Assembly: GCF_029338575.1 (NCBI RefSeq)
Contig: NZ_CP119993.1
Location: 62,001 to 126,000 of the forward strand
Source: Halomarina halobia
GTDB taxonomy: Archaea; Halobacteriota; Halobacteria; Halobacteriales; Haloarculaceae
Direction: 5' to 3'
Length of the DNA: 64,000 nt
Notes under the pieces: generated by a model
What the model was told of the DNA's origin: nothing
Seen by the model: the letters and a program-made list of their open reading frames with translations, nothing else
The model's database searches: none
In this document: piece after piece, positions 8,732-20,404 of the stretch
How the letters are laid out: each line of letters opens with the position of its first letter
Numbering within the stretch: the stretch's first letter is position 1
Program-made: the position numbers and the translations under genes

Positions 8732-9999
8732 CTCGCGAGAGACGATACGATCGAACGGTCGCGTACGAACGGGACGTCGACGAACACAGACACGAGTACC
8801 CCGAGTTCGGGTACGAGCGACGTTTAGCCGCCCTTGCAGCGGCGCTGGACGACGCCGACGTCGACGGTGCCGTCCTGCCGAATTACATCGACCTGACGTA
8901 TTTCGCGGGGAGCGGTCAACCGATGAACCTCTACGTCCCGGCGGGCAGCCCCGAAGCGGCGCGGGTGTTCGTCCGACGGGGGATGGGGTTCGCGGAGCAG
9001 GAAGTCGGACTCCCCGACCAGCAGGTGCGTCACGGCGGTCTGTCGGCGCTCGCTGAGTACGTCAGTGAGGTCGGGGCTGTCGGGACTGTCGGGTTGCCGA
9101 CCGACGTCGTTCCCGTCTCGCTGGGCGATAAGCTCGCGGAGGCGCTGGACGCGACTGTCGTCGGTATCTCCGATCTACTCCTCGATCTACGCGCCGTCAA
9201 GAGCGGTGAGGAAATCGGTATGCTGAAAACGGCCGCGACGTTGTACGAGCACGCCCATGCGGGTATTCGGGCGCGTGCAGCGCCGGGCGTGACGGAGAAG
9301 GAAGTCGCCGGCGCGGTGTCCGACAGGCTCGTCTCGGCCGGGATGGACGATCGGGTGTTCTTTCGGCGCTGGGACGCACGGCTCCCGGCCGCGGGACTGA
9401 TCGCGAGCGGTGACACGCTCCCGCTCATCTCCGGCCACGCGATGACGATTACGGGGACGGGCACCTCCCGGAGCATGCCCTGGGGGCCGTCGAATCGGCG
9501 GCTCGAAGCGGGGGACTTCCTCGTCGCCGACCTCGCGCTCAATTACGCGGGGTACCACGGTGACGTCGCTCGCACGTACGTCGTCGGCGAGGCGACCGAG
9601 GAGCAGCGCGAGTGGTTCGACCTGACGCTCGCCATCCACGAAGCAGCGCGTGACGCCATCGAACCCGGAGTGGCAGCCGAGACACCGTATCTCGCTGCAC
9701 GGGAGCGAGCGGTCGCTGCTGGCGTCGAAGACTGGTTGTGCGGCTACGCCGAGATGCAGGCTCCGTATATCGGCCACGGGATCGGTCTCGAAGTCGACGA
9801 GGAACCGACCCTCATGCAGGGGAACACGGAGGAGATCGAGGAGGGAATGGTGGTAACGGTCGAGCCGAAACTGGTACATCCCGACCGGGGCGCTGTGATG
9901 ATCGAGGACGACTACCTCGTCACGGCGACAGGTGTCGAGCGACTCTCGACCATGCCTCACGAACTGTTCGAGATCCCGGTCGACGCGGTCGACACGTGA
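8728..9999 (+). CDS. M24-family metallohydrolase (creatinase / Xaa-Pro dipeptidase-like)
   Basis: 423 residues with a creatinase-like N-terminal domain and a C-terminal pita-bread domain. The five metal ligands can be followed: Asp in 'LVADLALNY', Asp in 'YHGDVARTY', His in 'YIGHGIGLEVDEEP', Glu in 'VTVEPKL' and Glu in 'MIEDDYLV'. M24 proteins cleave Xaa-Pro peptides or C-N bonds such as creatine, or are related lyases such as the DMSP lyase DddP. The start overlaps the methyltransferase stop as ATGA. Being in the mutase operon argues for a small-molecule substrate rather than general peptide turnover; this is an inference. Confidence 0.8.
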   Translation: MTRERRYDRTVAYERDVDEHRHEYPEFGYERRLAALAAALDDADVDGAVLPNYIDLTYFAGSGQPMNLYVPAGSPEAARVFVRRGMGFAEQEVGLPDQQVRHGGLSALAEYVSEVGAVGTVGLPTDVVPVSLGDKLAEALDATVVGISDLLLDLRAVKSGEEIGMLKTAATLYEHAHAGIRARAAPGVTEKEVAGAVSDRLVSAGMDDRVFFRRWDARLPAAGLIASGDTLPLISGHAMTITGTGTSRSMPWGPSNRRLEAGDFLVADLALNYAGYHGDVARTYVVGEATEEQREWFDLTLAIHEAARDAIEPGVAAETPYLAARERAVAAGVEDWLCGYAEMQAPYIGHGIGLEVDEEPTLMQGNTEEIEEGMVVTVEPKLVHPDRGAVMIEDDYLVTATGVERLSTMPHELFEIPVDAVDT

Positions 10000-10075
10000 C
10001 GCTCGGTCTCCACCCCGCCTCCCCGAATCCGGGAGCATGGGAACAGTTATCCCCCTCTCACTGTATCCGTAACAC

Positions 10076-10966
10076 ATGGCCTTCGATGTCGCCGGCGATA
10101 TCTACGGTATCGACCTCGAGATGTTCGACGAACAGGTGCTGGCTGCGTACGTCGTCGACGGTCCCGAACCGGTCCTCGTCGAAACCGGCTACGCACGGGG
10201 GGTAGAGACCCTTCGTACCGGGCTACGCGACGTCGGCATCCCCCCCGAGGAACTCGACCACGCGGTCGTCTCGCACATCCACCTCGACCACTCGGGTGGT
10301 GCAGCAGCCCTGGTCGAGGACGCGCCGGATCTCCGCGTGTACGTCCACGAGTCGACCGCGGAGTTCCTGATCAGCCCCGACGCCCTCATCGAGAGTACGA
10401 AACGAGCGATGGGACGGCACTTCGAGGAGTTCGGGAGCCCCGAACCGATCCCCGAGGACAATCTCGTTCGTGTGGGTGACGAGGGAGCATCGCTGTCCGC
10501 AGGTGATCGCGCGCTGGACCTCGTCTATACCCCCGGACACGCTCCGGACCATCTCGCGGTCTGGGACCCCACGAGCGGAACGTTGTTCGCCAACGAAGCG
10601 ATCGGTTCGTACTATCCCCGTGCAGGCGTCTGGCTTCCTCCTGCCACCCTCCCGCGGTTCGACGTCGCGGCGGTCGGGGAGACGATCGATCGACTGCGCG
10701 GGTTCGACGCCGAGCGACTCGCGCTCTCGCACTTCGGTAGCCGAGACGATCCGCACGCCGAGATCGATACCGCCGCCGAGCGTCTGACGCTGTTCGACGA
10801 GCGCATCCCCGAACTCTACACGGAACACGATCGCGACCTGATGGAGACGGAGCGGGCGGTCCGGTCGGAGCTCGTCGATCTCGACCCCTATCACGACGAC
10901 ATCGAGAGTTTCGAAGCCCGTTTCCAGACTCGTGGCTTTCTCCGCTATCACGGATTGATCGAATAG
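10076..10966 (+). CDS. Metallo-beta-lactamase-fold hydrolase
   Basis: 296 residues. The zinc motif H67-x-H69-x-D71-H72 ('SHIHLDHSGG') is complete, with a later His in 'YTPGHAPDHLAVW' and 'ALSHFGS'. Overall it looks like the glyoxalase II/lactonase branch, hydrolysing thioesters or lactones. It sits 76 bases after the M24 gene on the same strand and probably ends this cluster. In a CoA-ligase/mutase setting, acyl-CoA or acyl-thioester hydrolysis is a reasonable guess. 'CGNT'-type or RNase motifs are absent. Confidence 0.8.
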   Translation: MAFDVAGDIYGIDLEMFDEQVLAAYVVDGPEPVLVETGYARGVETLRTGLRDVGIPPEELDHAVVSHIHLDHSGGAAALVEDAPDLRVYVHESTAEFLISPDALIESTKRAMGRHFEEFGSPEPIPEDNLVRVGDEGASLSAGDRALDLVYTPGHAPDHLAVWDPTSGTLFANEAIGSYYPRAGVWLPPATLPRFDVAAVGETIDRLRGFDAERLALSHFGSRDDPHAEIDTAAERLTLFDERIPELYTEHDRDLMETERAVRSELVDLDPYHDDIESFEARFQTRGFLRYHGLIE

Positions 10967-11118
10967 AGCGATACGAGGCCCTGTCTGACTCCTACGGTTC
11001 GCTTCCGCTCTCGCGGCAGTTTCGCGATCGACACCCCGTAGCGGTTCAGTCGGGGGTACGTCCGAATCCCCCGTCCATATCCACTGGGATCTCCCCGGGA
11101 CGGATCGGTCGGCGAACG

Positions 11119-11454
11119 TCAGGTATCGTCTCCCTCGGAAACGAGCAGTCGGTAACTCTCGAGCGTCTCCTGCATCATCTCGCCGCCCTCCGTTCCCTTC
11201 CGTTCGCTGCCGAAGGAGAGCCACGTCATCTCCCCCTCGTAGTCTGTGTAACTGAACATGTCGTACCGATCGTCCGTCTCGAGGACGACGTCGAGAACGA
11301 CGTCGTCCGGCGTATCCGCGTCGAGCAGTACCGCTCTGGTGTTCTCCTCGTAGTCCATGATCCAAACCGCGACTACCTCCCCGCCGAGTAGATCGCGCGC
11401 CTGGGCCCTCGTCAACGGGGCGTCCGGCCAGTCCTCCGCCGGTTCACGGTGCAT
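11119..11454 (-). CDS. Hypothetical haloarchaeal protein
   Basis: 111 residues if started at ATG 11454 ('MHREPAEDW'); ATG 11481 is an alternative and longer upstream frames have no haloarchaeal composition. The protein is acidic, with regular alternation of strands ('EVVAVWIMDYEE', 'RAVLLDADTPDDVVLDVVLE') and ends 'SYRLLVSEGDDT'. It looks like a small alpha/beta domain. I do not recognise the family. It is divergent from the thioesterase at 11694 and convergent with the MBL gene. Confidence 0.55.
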   Translation of the reverse strand: MHREPAEDWPDAPLTRAQARDLLGGEVVAVWIMDYEENTRAVLLDADTPDDVVLDVVLETDDRYDMFSYTDYEGEMTWLSFGSERKGTEGGEMMQETLESYRLLVSEGDDT

Positions 11455-11693
11455 ATCGGTTACTCTCTTCCTCGCCGCCATTAGTCGTATCGGTCCGAAC
11501 GAGGCGGTCGATGGCTCGATCCTCACAGGCCGCTCGACGACTAGCGTGCCCGGAAGCGTCGTCCACACTGTGCTTGTCCCCGTGACGAGATCGGAGAGAC
11601 TCGACGGACGTTCGTTGCCTCCACGGGGCAAGACCCACCGCATGCCCCGCACGACCCCTAGGGTTATCAACGCCGTTACTGTAGGTGGGAACG

Positions 11694-12110
11694 ATGCCGC
11701 ATCGAACCGACGTTCCGATCACTTGGGGGGACACCGACGCGGGGGGATTGATCTACTATCCCCGACTCTTTCACTTCTTCGTCGTCGCCCTGAACGACTA
11801 CTTCACTCCCGTCGCCGACCACCTGATGGAGCAATTACGCGCCGACGGGTACGTCCTCCCCGTGGTCGAAACCTCGGCGTCCTTCACGACTCCACTTCGC
11901 GCCGGCGACACGGCTCGGATCGAGACCGCGATCGAAGTGGGCGAGCGTTCGTTAACCGCGACCTTCACGGTCACGCGGGAAGCTGACGGGAGACGGGCCG
12001 CCGAGGGCAGGGCCGTCTTTATCCTCGTCGATGCCGATTTCGAGCCGACACCGCTCCCTGCGTCCGTTCGACGGTGCGTAGAGGACCGAGAGTCGAGCGC
12101 CACGTCGTGA
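11694..12110 (+). CDS. Hotdog-fold acyl-CoA thioesterase (4HBT family)
   Basis: 138 residues, started at ATG 11694 because a TATA-like 'GGTTATCAA' lies 27 bases upstream (GTG 11685 is also in frame). The 4-hydroxybenzoyl-CoA thioesterase signature is clear: 'TWGDTDAGGLIYYPRLF', with D15 as the expected catalytic acid, followed by the hot-dog strands 'VVETSASFTTPLRAGDTARI'. It hydrolyses acyl-CoA thioesters in the cytoplasm. The chain length preference is unknown. It may serve the CoA-dependent cluster upstream but has its own promoter. Confidence 0.8.
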   Translation: MPHRTDVPITWGDTDAGGLIYYPRLFHFFVVALNDYFTPVADHLMEQLRADGYVLPVVETSASFTTPLRAGDTARIETAIEVGERSLTATFTVTREADGRRAAEGRAVFILVDADFEPTPLPASVRRCVEDRESSATS

Positions 12111-12221
12111 GAGGCCCCCGTTCGCTTCGTCGAACGAGCCGTCGAACGGTCGAACCCGTCGCCCTCCGCGGATTCGATGGAGCCAGCCCTCACCGAACAA
12201 GGGGGTCGGGATGTCGGAGTG

Positions 12222-13037
12222 CTACTGTCCCTCGACCCCGTCACCTTCGTTCATCTGCTCGATAACTTCGCGAGCGTTCCCTGCTTCGTAGGCATAGAGG
12301 ACGGTATTTGCGTACTCCGCTGCCACCTCTGTTGCGTGGACGAGGTTGCCTGTCTCTACGTGGACGGCGTAGAGTTCGACGCTGAACGGGGTCTCGAGGA
12401 GGGTTTCGAAGCCGGAGGCGATCACCTCGAGCCAGTAGGTAGTCGAGTACTCGAGGTCGTACAGCGGGACGACGAATTCGTCGACCGAGGCCGAGAGCGC
12501 TTCGACGTCGATCCCGGCGCGTTCGTAGAGATGACCGGGATAGGGGTCCGGATACAGCGTCATGTAGACGCGGTCGGGTATCCGCTCGGCAGCAGCCCCG
12601 ACGAAGTCGGTGATGACGCTCGCCCGCCACTCGAACCGGTCGTCGTGGTCGCTGTCGGCGAACGCCGCGTTGCAGGTGTCACAGTGGCAGTACTCCGGCC
12701 GAGGGAACCCGACGTCGTCGAGGCGAACGTCCCGATTGACGGCCGTCGCCCTCTCGATCAGGTCTAACAGCTCCCGTCGGTACTCGGGCCGGGTCGGGCA
12801 GACGTACGACCAATCGAAGTAGGTCCGCTCCCGGGTCGCCCGCTCCCCGTCCTCGCCTACCGGAACCAGCGACGGATTCGACTCCGCCTCGGCGCTATCG
12901 CCGAAGCAGGAGATCATACTGATGCCCTCGGGCATCGGTTCGGCCCGTCGACCGGTCACGTCCTTCACCTCGTAGAACGCGAGGTCGAACTCCGGCCAAT
13001 CGAGTTCGTCGGCGTTTCGGGTGACGATCCCCGGCAT
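12222..13037 (-). CDS. Uncharacterised protein with barrel-like glycosidase features
   Basis: 271 residues. The core 'CPTRPEYRRELLDLIERA', then 'DVRLDDVGFPRPEYCHCD', then 'RVYMTLYPDPYPGH' and 'VVPLYDLEYSTTYWLEV' recalls TIM-barrel families related to glycoside hydrolases, where Asp/Glu at strand ends are catalytic. The C-x-C-x2-C cluster 'CHCDTC' could bind zinc or be structural. No signal peptide is seen, so it is probably cytoplasmic. It is a single gene followed by decayed DNA. I cannot name a family with certainty. Confidence 0.6.
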   Translation of the reverse strand: MPGIVTRNADELDWPEFDLAFYEVKDVTGRRAEPMPEGISMISCFGDSAEAESNPSLVPVGEDGERATRERTYFDWSYVCPTRPEYRRELLDLIERATAVNRDVRLDDVGFPRPEYCHCDTCNAAFADSDHDDRFEWRASVITDFVGAAAERIPDRVYMTLYPDPYPGHLYERAGIDVEALSASVDEFVVPLYDLEYSTTYWLEVIASGFETLLETPFSVELYAVHVETGNLVHATEVAAEYANTVLYAYEAGNAREVIEQMNEGDGVEGQ

Positions 13038-15180
13038 ATCTCTCCGTGTTCGGGCTGCGGATTAATAGTTCCGTTCCGCTGACGCAGTGGTCGCCTCGAG
13101 TCGGTCGGCTTCCCCGGATCGGGTCGCGTGTCCGCCGGCTGGCAGCGCAAGCGCGAACACGTGATCCACTACCAACGGCGGTCGCTGCTCGACGGCCCGG
13201 AGGAGTGGCCTGCGGTGGCGTCTCCGGAATCCCGATCTACAGCGCGTGAAGCCGTGGTCACCGTCGCGATAGCGGGCACTACTGCGGGGCGATCACCGGG
13301 ACGAGCGGGCAGCCGACGGACTCAGGCTAGACCACTGAAGAACGACTCGATCGCCAGTACTCCGGCCAGCCGTGGATCAGGAAGAGCGGAAGCCCGGACC
13401 CCTCGCGAACGTAGTGGAGTTCGATACCGTTGATCCGGGCCGCTTCGTGGTTCCATGATATCGTCCGACGTTCGCTGACCGCGTTGCGCCGCCACGAAAT
13501 AGCGGATACTGGAGGACCTCGACGCGCTGCGCTGTACCAGCAGCGTTCGCGCGGTTCACGACGGAGTACGGAGCCACGAGGGGACGCGACCAGGGTAATA
13601 GGCGTACACGCATTACCCGATAGACATTCTCAATCGTGAGGCAGCCTCTCACGGGTCGTCCCTGTGGCGGACTCGCGAGCAGTTTGTGGCCCACACGGGA
13701 GACGAGCGAAGAACAGTTCGGTCAGCGCGACTACCCGCACGTGACTGCGCTCCCCGGAAAGGGATACCGTGCGGCGATAGCACTGTGATCTCAGGCCCGG
13801 ATGATCGCCCAGTCGGTCGCGTTCTCACGCTGTGTGGAACGGTGGAGTGAGCGGCGACGCGTACGGACCAGTCGGACACCCCTCACGAGGAGTTCAATAT
13901 TAATTACTCAGTCTCTCGGGCTGTGCTACTCCCGGGGGTGTGCACCGACGGGCCGGTGGCAACGCCACGGACGTGACGCGCGCGTCGGATTCGCCGCGGG
14001 AACGGCGGCTGTGCGTCTTCCGAGAACGCGCGTCTAAACGCTGTTCTCGGCCCGTATACTGTTCGACCGCCGGACAGTGGACGGCGCGGGACCGCTCGGG
14101 TAGTAGAAGCGGGACGGCGGACGTCGCACCGATCCTCGTGGCATCGTCCGTTCGAGCGGTGTTCTCCCCCACGAACGTACGGAGCTAGTCGCCGGTCGCA
14201 CTGACCGTCGTCTGTTTCGGGCACCGACTACCGCCCGCTCGCGCGAATCCGTGACCTTCTACTGCCGGCGCGGGCGGCACTCGTCGCGCGTATGTTGCGG
14301 AACGAGAAGGTCTCGGGGTTCAGCAGCGTGCGGAGGAGTGGTCCATCTGTCTCAGTACGTCTCCCCCACACGGACACTCCAGAACGGCCCTATCGACGGA
14401 GAGACCGCTGCGACCAGCTAGGGGTCGGTTCCAGTACCGCACGAGGTATCGAAACGGGTCGGCCAGTAACTGCGCGGAAGACGCCACTCCGTGGCTCGCG
14501 CGGGTCCACTCCCGGTATCGGACACCGCCTCCGCCGACGTGGTGGCCAAATAAACGAGCAATTAGTTCTAATGATAATCGCGACTGTAACCGTCGCGAGC
14601 CGATTCCGCCGACGGGGACACGGCATGATATGTACAATCTCCCTTTCACTGACCACAACACAGATGCCGGGATGGGCGAAACGACACGTGTCGGCAGACG
14701 GGGCCCGGACGGCATCGATACCCGCCGTCCCGGATTCCCTCTGTTCGATGGGCCGGTGGTTGGTCCCCACTCCCTTGAGCCACGGTGTGCCGAGGTGGTC
14801 CCGCGCCCGGTCATTGACTCACGCCCGATCGCGCCCCCCGGCACGTCTGTCGACGCTCCCTCCGCTCCCGCGTCGGTGCTCGGCATCGAGCGCCGTCTGT
14901 GCCATCACGTACGTTCCGGACGGTACACGTCTGATCGACACACGAGGGGGTTCTATCCACGAACCAAACCGTGGGCTGAATCCCTCGGGGGACGGGATGC
15001 GCTCGGGGATGACGTCACGAGAGCGTCCCTCGAATCGAACACGACGTCGGATAGAGCGCGGTGGAGGGAGGAGGATCGTGCTGTTCGGCGACGGTGCGAT
15101 CGGTCGCTCTCTCTCGTCGGGTTCGCTCCCGCCGCCCGTCCGGACAAAGGGTTTTGCATACGCCGGGTGTACCGGTAGCT
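13038..15180. other. 2.1-kb region without convincing intact genes
   Basis: No frame here has haloarchaeal codon and amino-acid bias over gene length. The open frames are Arg/Ser/Pro-rich shadows. The only recognisable coding trace is an alpha/beta-hydrolase fragment (13327-13461, - strand). A - strand stretch near 14310-14480 ('DPFRYLVRYWNRP', 'LECPCGGDVLRQMDH') has protein-like composition but I cannot place it. AT-rich spots at 13898-13910 and 14555-14580 may be old promoters. It looks like a graveyard of decayed genes. Confidence 0.6.
13327..13461 (-). pseudogene. Fragment of an alpha/beta hydrolase (epoxide hydrolase-like), N-terminal piece only
   Basis: Reading the - strand from 13461 gives 'TISWNHEAARINGIELHY' and then 'LPLFLIHGWPEYWRSS' before a TAG at 13329-13327. 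This is the conserved start of epoxide-hydrolase-type alpha/beta hydrolases (strand, then the oxyanion-hole motif HGWPE). About 45 of the usual ~290 residues remain. The nucleophile elbow, lid and catalytic His are missing. No in-frame ATG is seen nearby. Confidence 0.7.
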
Positions 15181-15636
15181 ATGCCACTCGAGCCAGGCGA
15201 TCCCGCGCCGCAGGTCTCGGCACCGAACCAAGACGGCGCGGAGATCACCGTGCCGTTCGACGAGCCGACGGTCGTCTACTTCTATCCCGCGGACGACACG
15301 CCGGGCTGTACGACGGAGGCGACGGAGTTCACGAAGGAACAGGGGGCGTATCGCGAGGCCGGGGTGTCGGTCTACGGAGTGTCCGTCGACGACGTCGATT
15401 CTCACGCCGCGTTCGCCGAGCAGCACGGCATCGAGTTCGACCTGCTCGCGGACCCGGACGGCGAGATCGCGGGAGCGTTCGATGTCGACCGGCGGGCGAG
15501 CGGCGAGACCGAGCGGACGACGTTCGTCGTCGTTGACGGGGAGGTCTATGCCGTCTACACGGACGTCAAGCCGAACGGCCACGCTCGCGAGGTCCTCGGT
15601 ACCCTGCTCGACGACGGCGTGGTCGACCTCGAGTGA
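15181..15636 (+). CDS. bcp: Peroxiredoxin of the BCP/PrxQ type, single cysteine
   Basis: 151 residues, started at ATG 15181 with 'TTTTGCATA' about 27 bases upstream (leaderless). The peroxidatic Cys is C43 in 'YPADDTPGCTTEATEF', with the supporting Thr/Pro and a later Arg in 'GETERTTFVVV'. The usual resolving Cys five residues on is absent and C43 is the only cysteine, so it would work as a 1-Cys enzyme needing an external thiol. It reduces H2O2 and organic peroxides in the cytoplasm and sits near UspA and KatG genes, forming a stress group. Confidence 0.92.
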   Translation: MPLEPGDPAPQVSAPNQDGAEITVPFDEPTVVYFYPADDTPGCTTEATEFTKEQGAYREAGVSVYGVSVDDVDSHAAFAEQHGIEFDLLADPDGEIAGAFDVDRRASGETERTTFVVVDGEVYAVYTDVKPNGHAREVLGTLLDDGVVDLE

Positions 15637-15857
15637 GCGCGGACTCGGCGATCGACCGTCCGGTTCGCTCAACCACCGCTCTTCGAGCGAGGCTTTCGGG
15701 GACCACCTACGGCCCGTTTCCACCGGGAAGGCGGTCGCCCACAGACCGAGACGCCAAGGACGCCTCGCTCGGTCGTCTTCACGAGGGGTCCAGGACGGCT
15801 GTGGCGTCGAACGCGCCCGAGACGCCGGGTGGACTCGCTCCCCTCCGCCTCGCCTAC

Positions 15858-15867
15858 TTTTTTATCA
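15858..15867 (+). promoter_or_regulatory. TATA box of the UspA gene
   Basis: TTTTTTATCA is centred 26-27 bases before ATG 15889. It supports a leaderless start there rather than at the longer upstream frame. Confidence 0.6.
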
Positions 15868-15888
15868 TTTGAGCGCAACCGCTTCGTA

Positions 15889-16362
15889 ATGTACGACGAG
15901 ATTCTCATTCCCACCGACGGAAGTGCCGGGATGGCGCGCGTTAGCGACCACGCGCTGGGACTCGCGGCGTTGTGCGGCGCGACGGTCCACGCCATCTACG
16001 TCGTCGACGAGCAGGCCTACGTCACGGTCCCTGACGACGCTCGTGACCGCGTCCGCGACGCCCTGGAACAGGACGGTCTGAGTGCCACGAAGACGATTGC
16101 TCAACGCGCACTGGAGAGGAACCTCGACGTCGTCCGCGAGGTTCGCTGGGGTGATCCTGCGGTCGCGATTATCGCCTACGCCCTCGAAAACGACATCGAT
16201 CTGATCGTGATGGGGACGCGAGGGAAGACCGGATTCGAGCGCTATTTGCTGGGGAGCGTCGCCGAGAAGGTCGTTCGCGTCTCGCCGATCCCGGTCGTCA
16301 CAGTGCGCGTTGGCGACCACCAGGAGCTCGCTTCGGAGATTCACGAGCTCATCGGTACATGA
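15889..16362 (+). CDS. Universal stress protein, UspA family
   Basis: 157 residues, one Usp domain: strand 1 'YDEILIPTDGSAGM', and the ATP-binding end motif 'VMGTRGKTGFERYLLGSVAEKVV' (split over about residues 108-130, G-x2-G-x9-G-S pattern) leading to 'PIPVVTVR'. Usp proteins bind ATP and act as dimers in stress adaptation. It stands alone between the peroxiredoxin and a divergently oriented dehydrogenase. The start at 15889 is supported by the TATA box 26 bases upstream. Confidence 0.92.
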   Translation: MYDEILIPTDGSAGMARVSDHALGLAALCGATVHAIYVVDEQAYVTVPDDARDRVRDALEQDGLSATKTIAQRALERNLDVVREVRWGDPAVAIIAYALENDIDLIVMGTRGKTGFERYLLGSVAEKVVRVSPIPVVTVRVGDHQELASEIHELIGT

Positions 16363-16507
16363 GAAACGCTCGACGGATGATCGACACGGAGAGGATCGAG
16401 CAGCTAGCGGGAGCGAAGAGCCATTCGGGACTCTACTCGTCCTAGACAAGCCTGGTCCCCAGACGCGTCGAGGGGATCGTGCGATGTGACACGACCGAGG
16501 GCCGTCA

Positions 16508-17521
16508 TCAGGGTCGGACGACGAGCTTCCCGAAGGCGTCGCGCCGTTGCATGTCCGCGAACGCCGTGCCCGTTCCCTCGAGCGGGTAGGTCGCGTCGAC
16601 CGGCGGCTCGAACGCCCCCTCCGCGATCAGCTGGACCAGGCGTTCGAGGTCGCCCTGCGTGCCCATCGTACTCCCGATGATCCGCTGGTGGGAGAGAAAC
16701 AGCCGCGGGACGTCGAACGCCGACCGGTCGCCGGCGGTCCGTCCACAGATCACCATTCGCCCGCCGCGACGCATCACGTCGAGCCCTAGTTCGGTGAATT
16801 CACCGCCGAGGTGGTTGAGCACGGCATCAGGTGCGCTACGCTCCCCGAGGGCCGTCGCGATCTCCTCGGGATCGCTCGCTTCGATCACGTGATCTGCGCC
16901 GAGGTCTCGCAGTCGGGCCGCCTTCGCCGCCGACGACGTCGTCCCCACGGAGCGCGCGCCGAGCACGTCGACCAACTGGACGGCGGCGACGCCGACGCCT
17001 CCGGTCGCTCCCGGGACGAACACGAGGTCGCCCGGTGCGGTCTCGGCGCGTCGGAGCATGTGATAGGCTGTCATGTACGCCGTGGGGATCGCCGCCGCGG
17101 TCGTCGCGTCCACCGAGTCGGGGAGGGGAACTAGGCGATCTACGTCGACGAGTGCGCGTTCCGCGAGGCCACCGTGAAAGAGGCTGTAGCGTTCACAGAG
17201 GTTCTCCGGACCTTCGCGGCAGTAGCGGCAGACCCCGCACGTCTGGTTCGGACAGAGCACGACCCGATCGCCGGCCACGACCGTCGCGTCGTCCCTGCCG
17301 ACCTCGCTGACGGTGCCGGCGACGTCGAGTCCGGAGACGAACGGCAGTTCGTCGGTGCCGACCATCGCGGAGTCGCCCTCGAGGATCCACAGGTCGTGGC
17401 GGTTGATCGAGCACGCCTCGACGTCGATCACGGCCTCGCCGGCGCTCGGCGCGGGGTCATCTCGTTCCAGTACGGCGACGTCGTCGGGTCCGGTGAATCC
17501 GGTGAAGGCTGCGACGCGCAT
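16508..17521 (-). CDS. Medium-chain alcohol dehydrogenase / quinone-oxidoreductase family
   Basis: 337 residues, GroES-like N-terminus and Rossmann C-terminus. The structural zinc lobe 'CPNQTCGVCRYCREGPENLC' has its four cysteines. The NAD(P) loop is 'GATGGVGVAAVQ'. At the catalytic zinc site the usual Cys in the first ligand position is replaced ('CSINRHDLWIL'), so catalytic zinc binding may be altered or absent, as in quinone-oxidoreductase-like members. It catalyses reversible NAD(P)H oxidoreduction of an alcohol, aldehyde or enone; the substrate is not visible. It is transcribed away from katG. Confidence 0.88.
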   Translation of the reverse strand: MRVAAFTGFTGPDDVAVLERDDPAPSAGEAVIDVEACSINRHDLWILEGDSAMVGTDELPFVSGLDVAGTVSEVGRDDATVVAGDRVVLCPNQTCGVCRYCREGPENLCERYSLFHGGLAERALVDVDRLVPLPDSVDATTAAAIPTAYMTAYHMLRRAETAPGDLVFVPGATGGVGVAAVQLVDVLGARSVGTTSSAAKAARLRDLGADHVIEASDPEEIATALGERSAPDAVLNHLGGEFTELGLDVMRRGGRMVICGRTAGDRSAFDVPRLFLSHQRIIGSTMGTQGDLERLVQLIAEGAFEPPVDATYPLEGTGTAFADMQRRDAFGKLVVRP

Positions 17522-20095
<2,574 letters not shown>

Positions 20096-20404
20096 GCTGA
20101 GCCGCGAGCCGCCGGGTCGGTCGCCGTGGGCGACGTCTCGACGGCGTGTCGCCACGGGCCCCGGTCCGGTCTCGCAGACGAGTCGTGCGGTGACCGTAGC
20201 GGGGTGTGACGTTTTCCCCTAGTCCACCCCCCTCTTAGATTGGCCGACCATATTTTCGGCGAGCGGTCATCTCATACGGCCGCCTTTCGGACCGTACCGA
20301 GACTGCCGTTCTCATCCCTACCGCGAACATAGACAACATATTATTACATTGTTCAAATACAGAATTTATTCTCGGATGGGCGCGACGCGCTCGTTGAGGA
20401 CACG
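20096..20404. other. Intergenic region before the phosphatase gene
   Basis: No gene. AT-rich 'ACATATTATTACATTGTTCAAATACAG' character around 20334-20362 likely contains the promoter and a short leader. GAGGACACG directly before ATG 20405 is a plausible ribosome binding site, so this mRNA probably has a 5' leader, unlike most genes here. Confidence 0.5.

Noticed and set aside
14292..15536. 414-codon frame overlapping the peroxiredoxin gene
   Set aside because: Arg/Ser/Pro-rich without acidic bias; the peroxiredoxin is in another frame with a proper TATA box.
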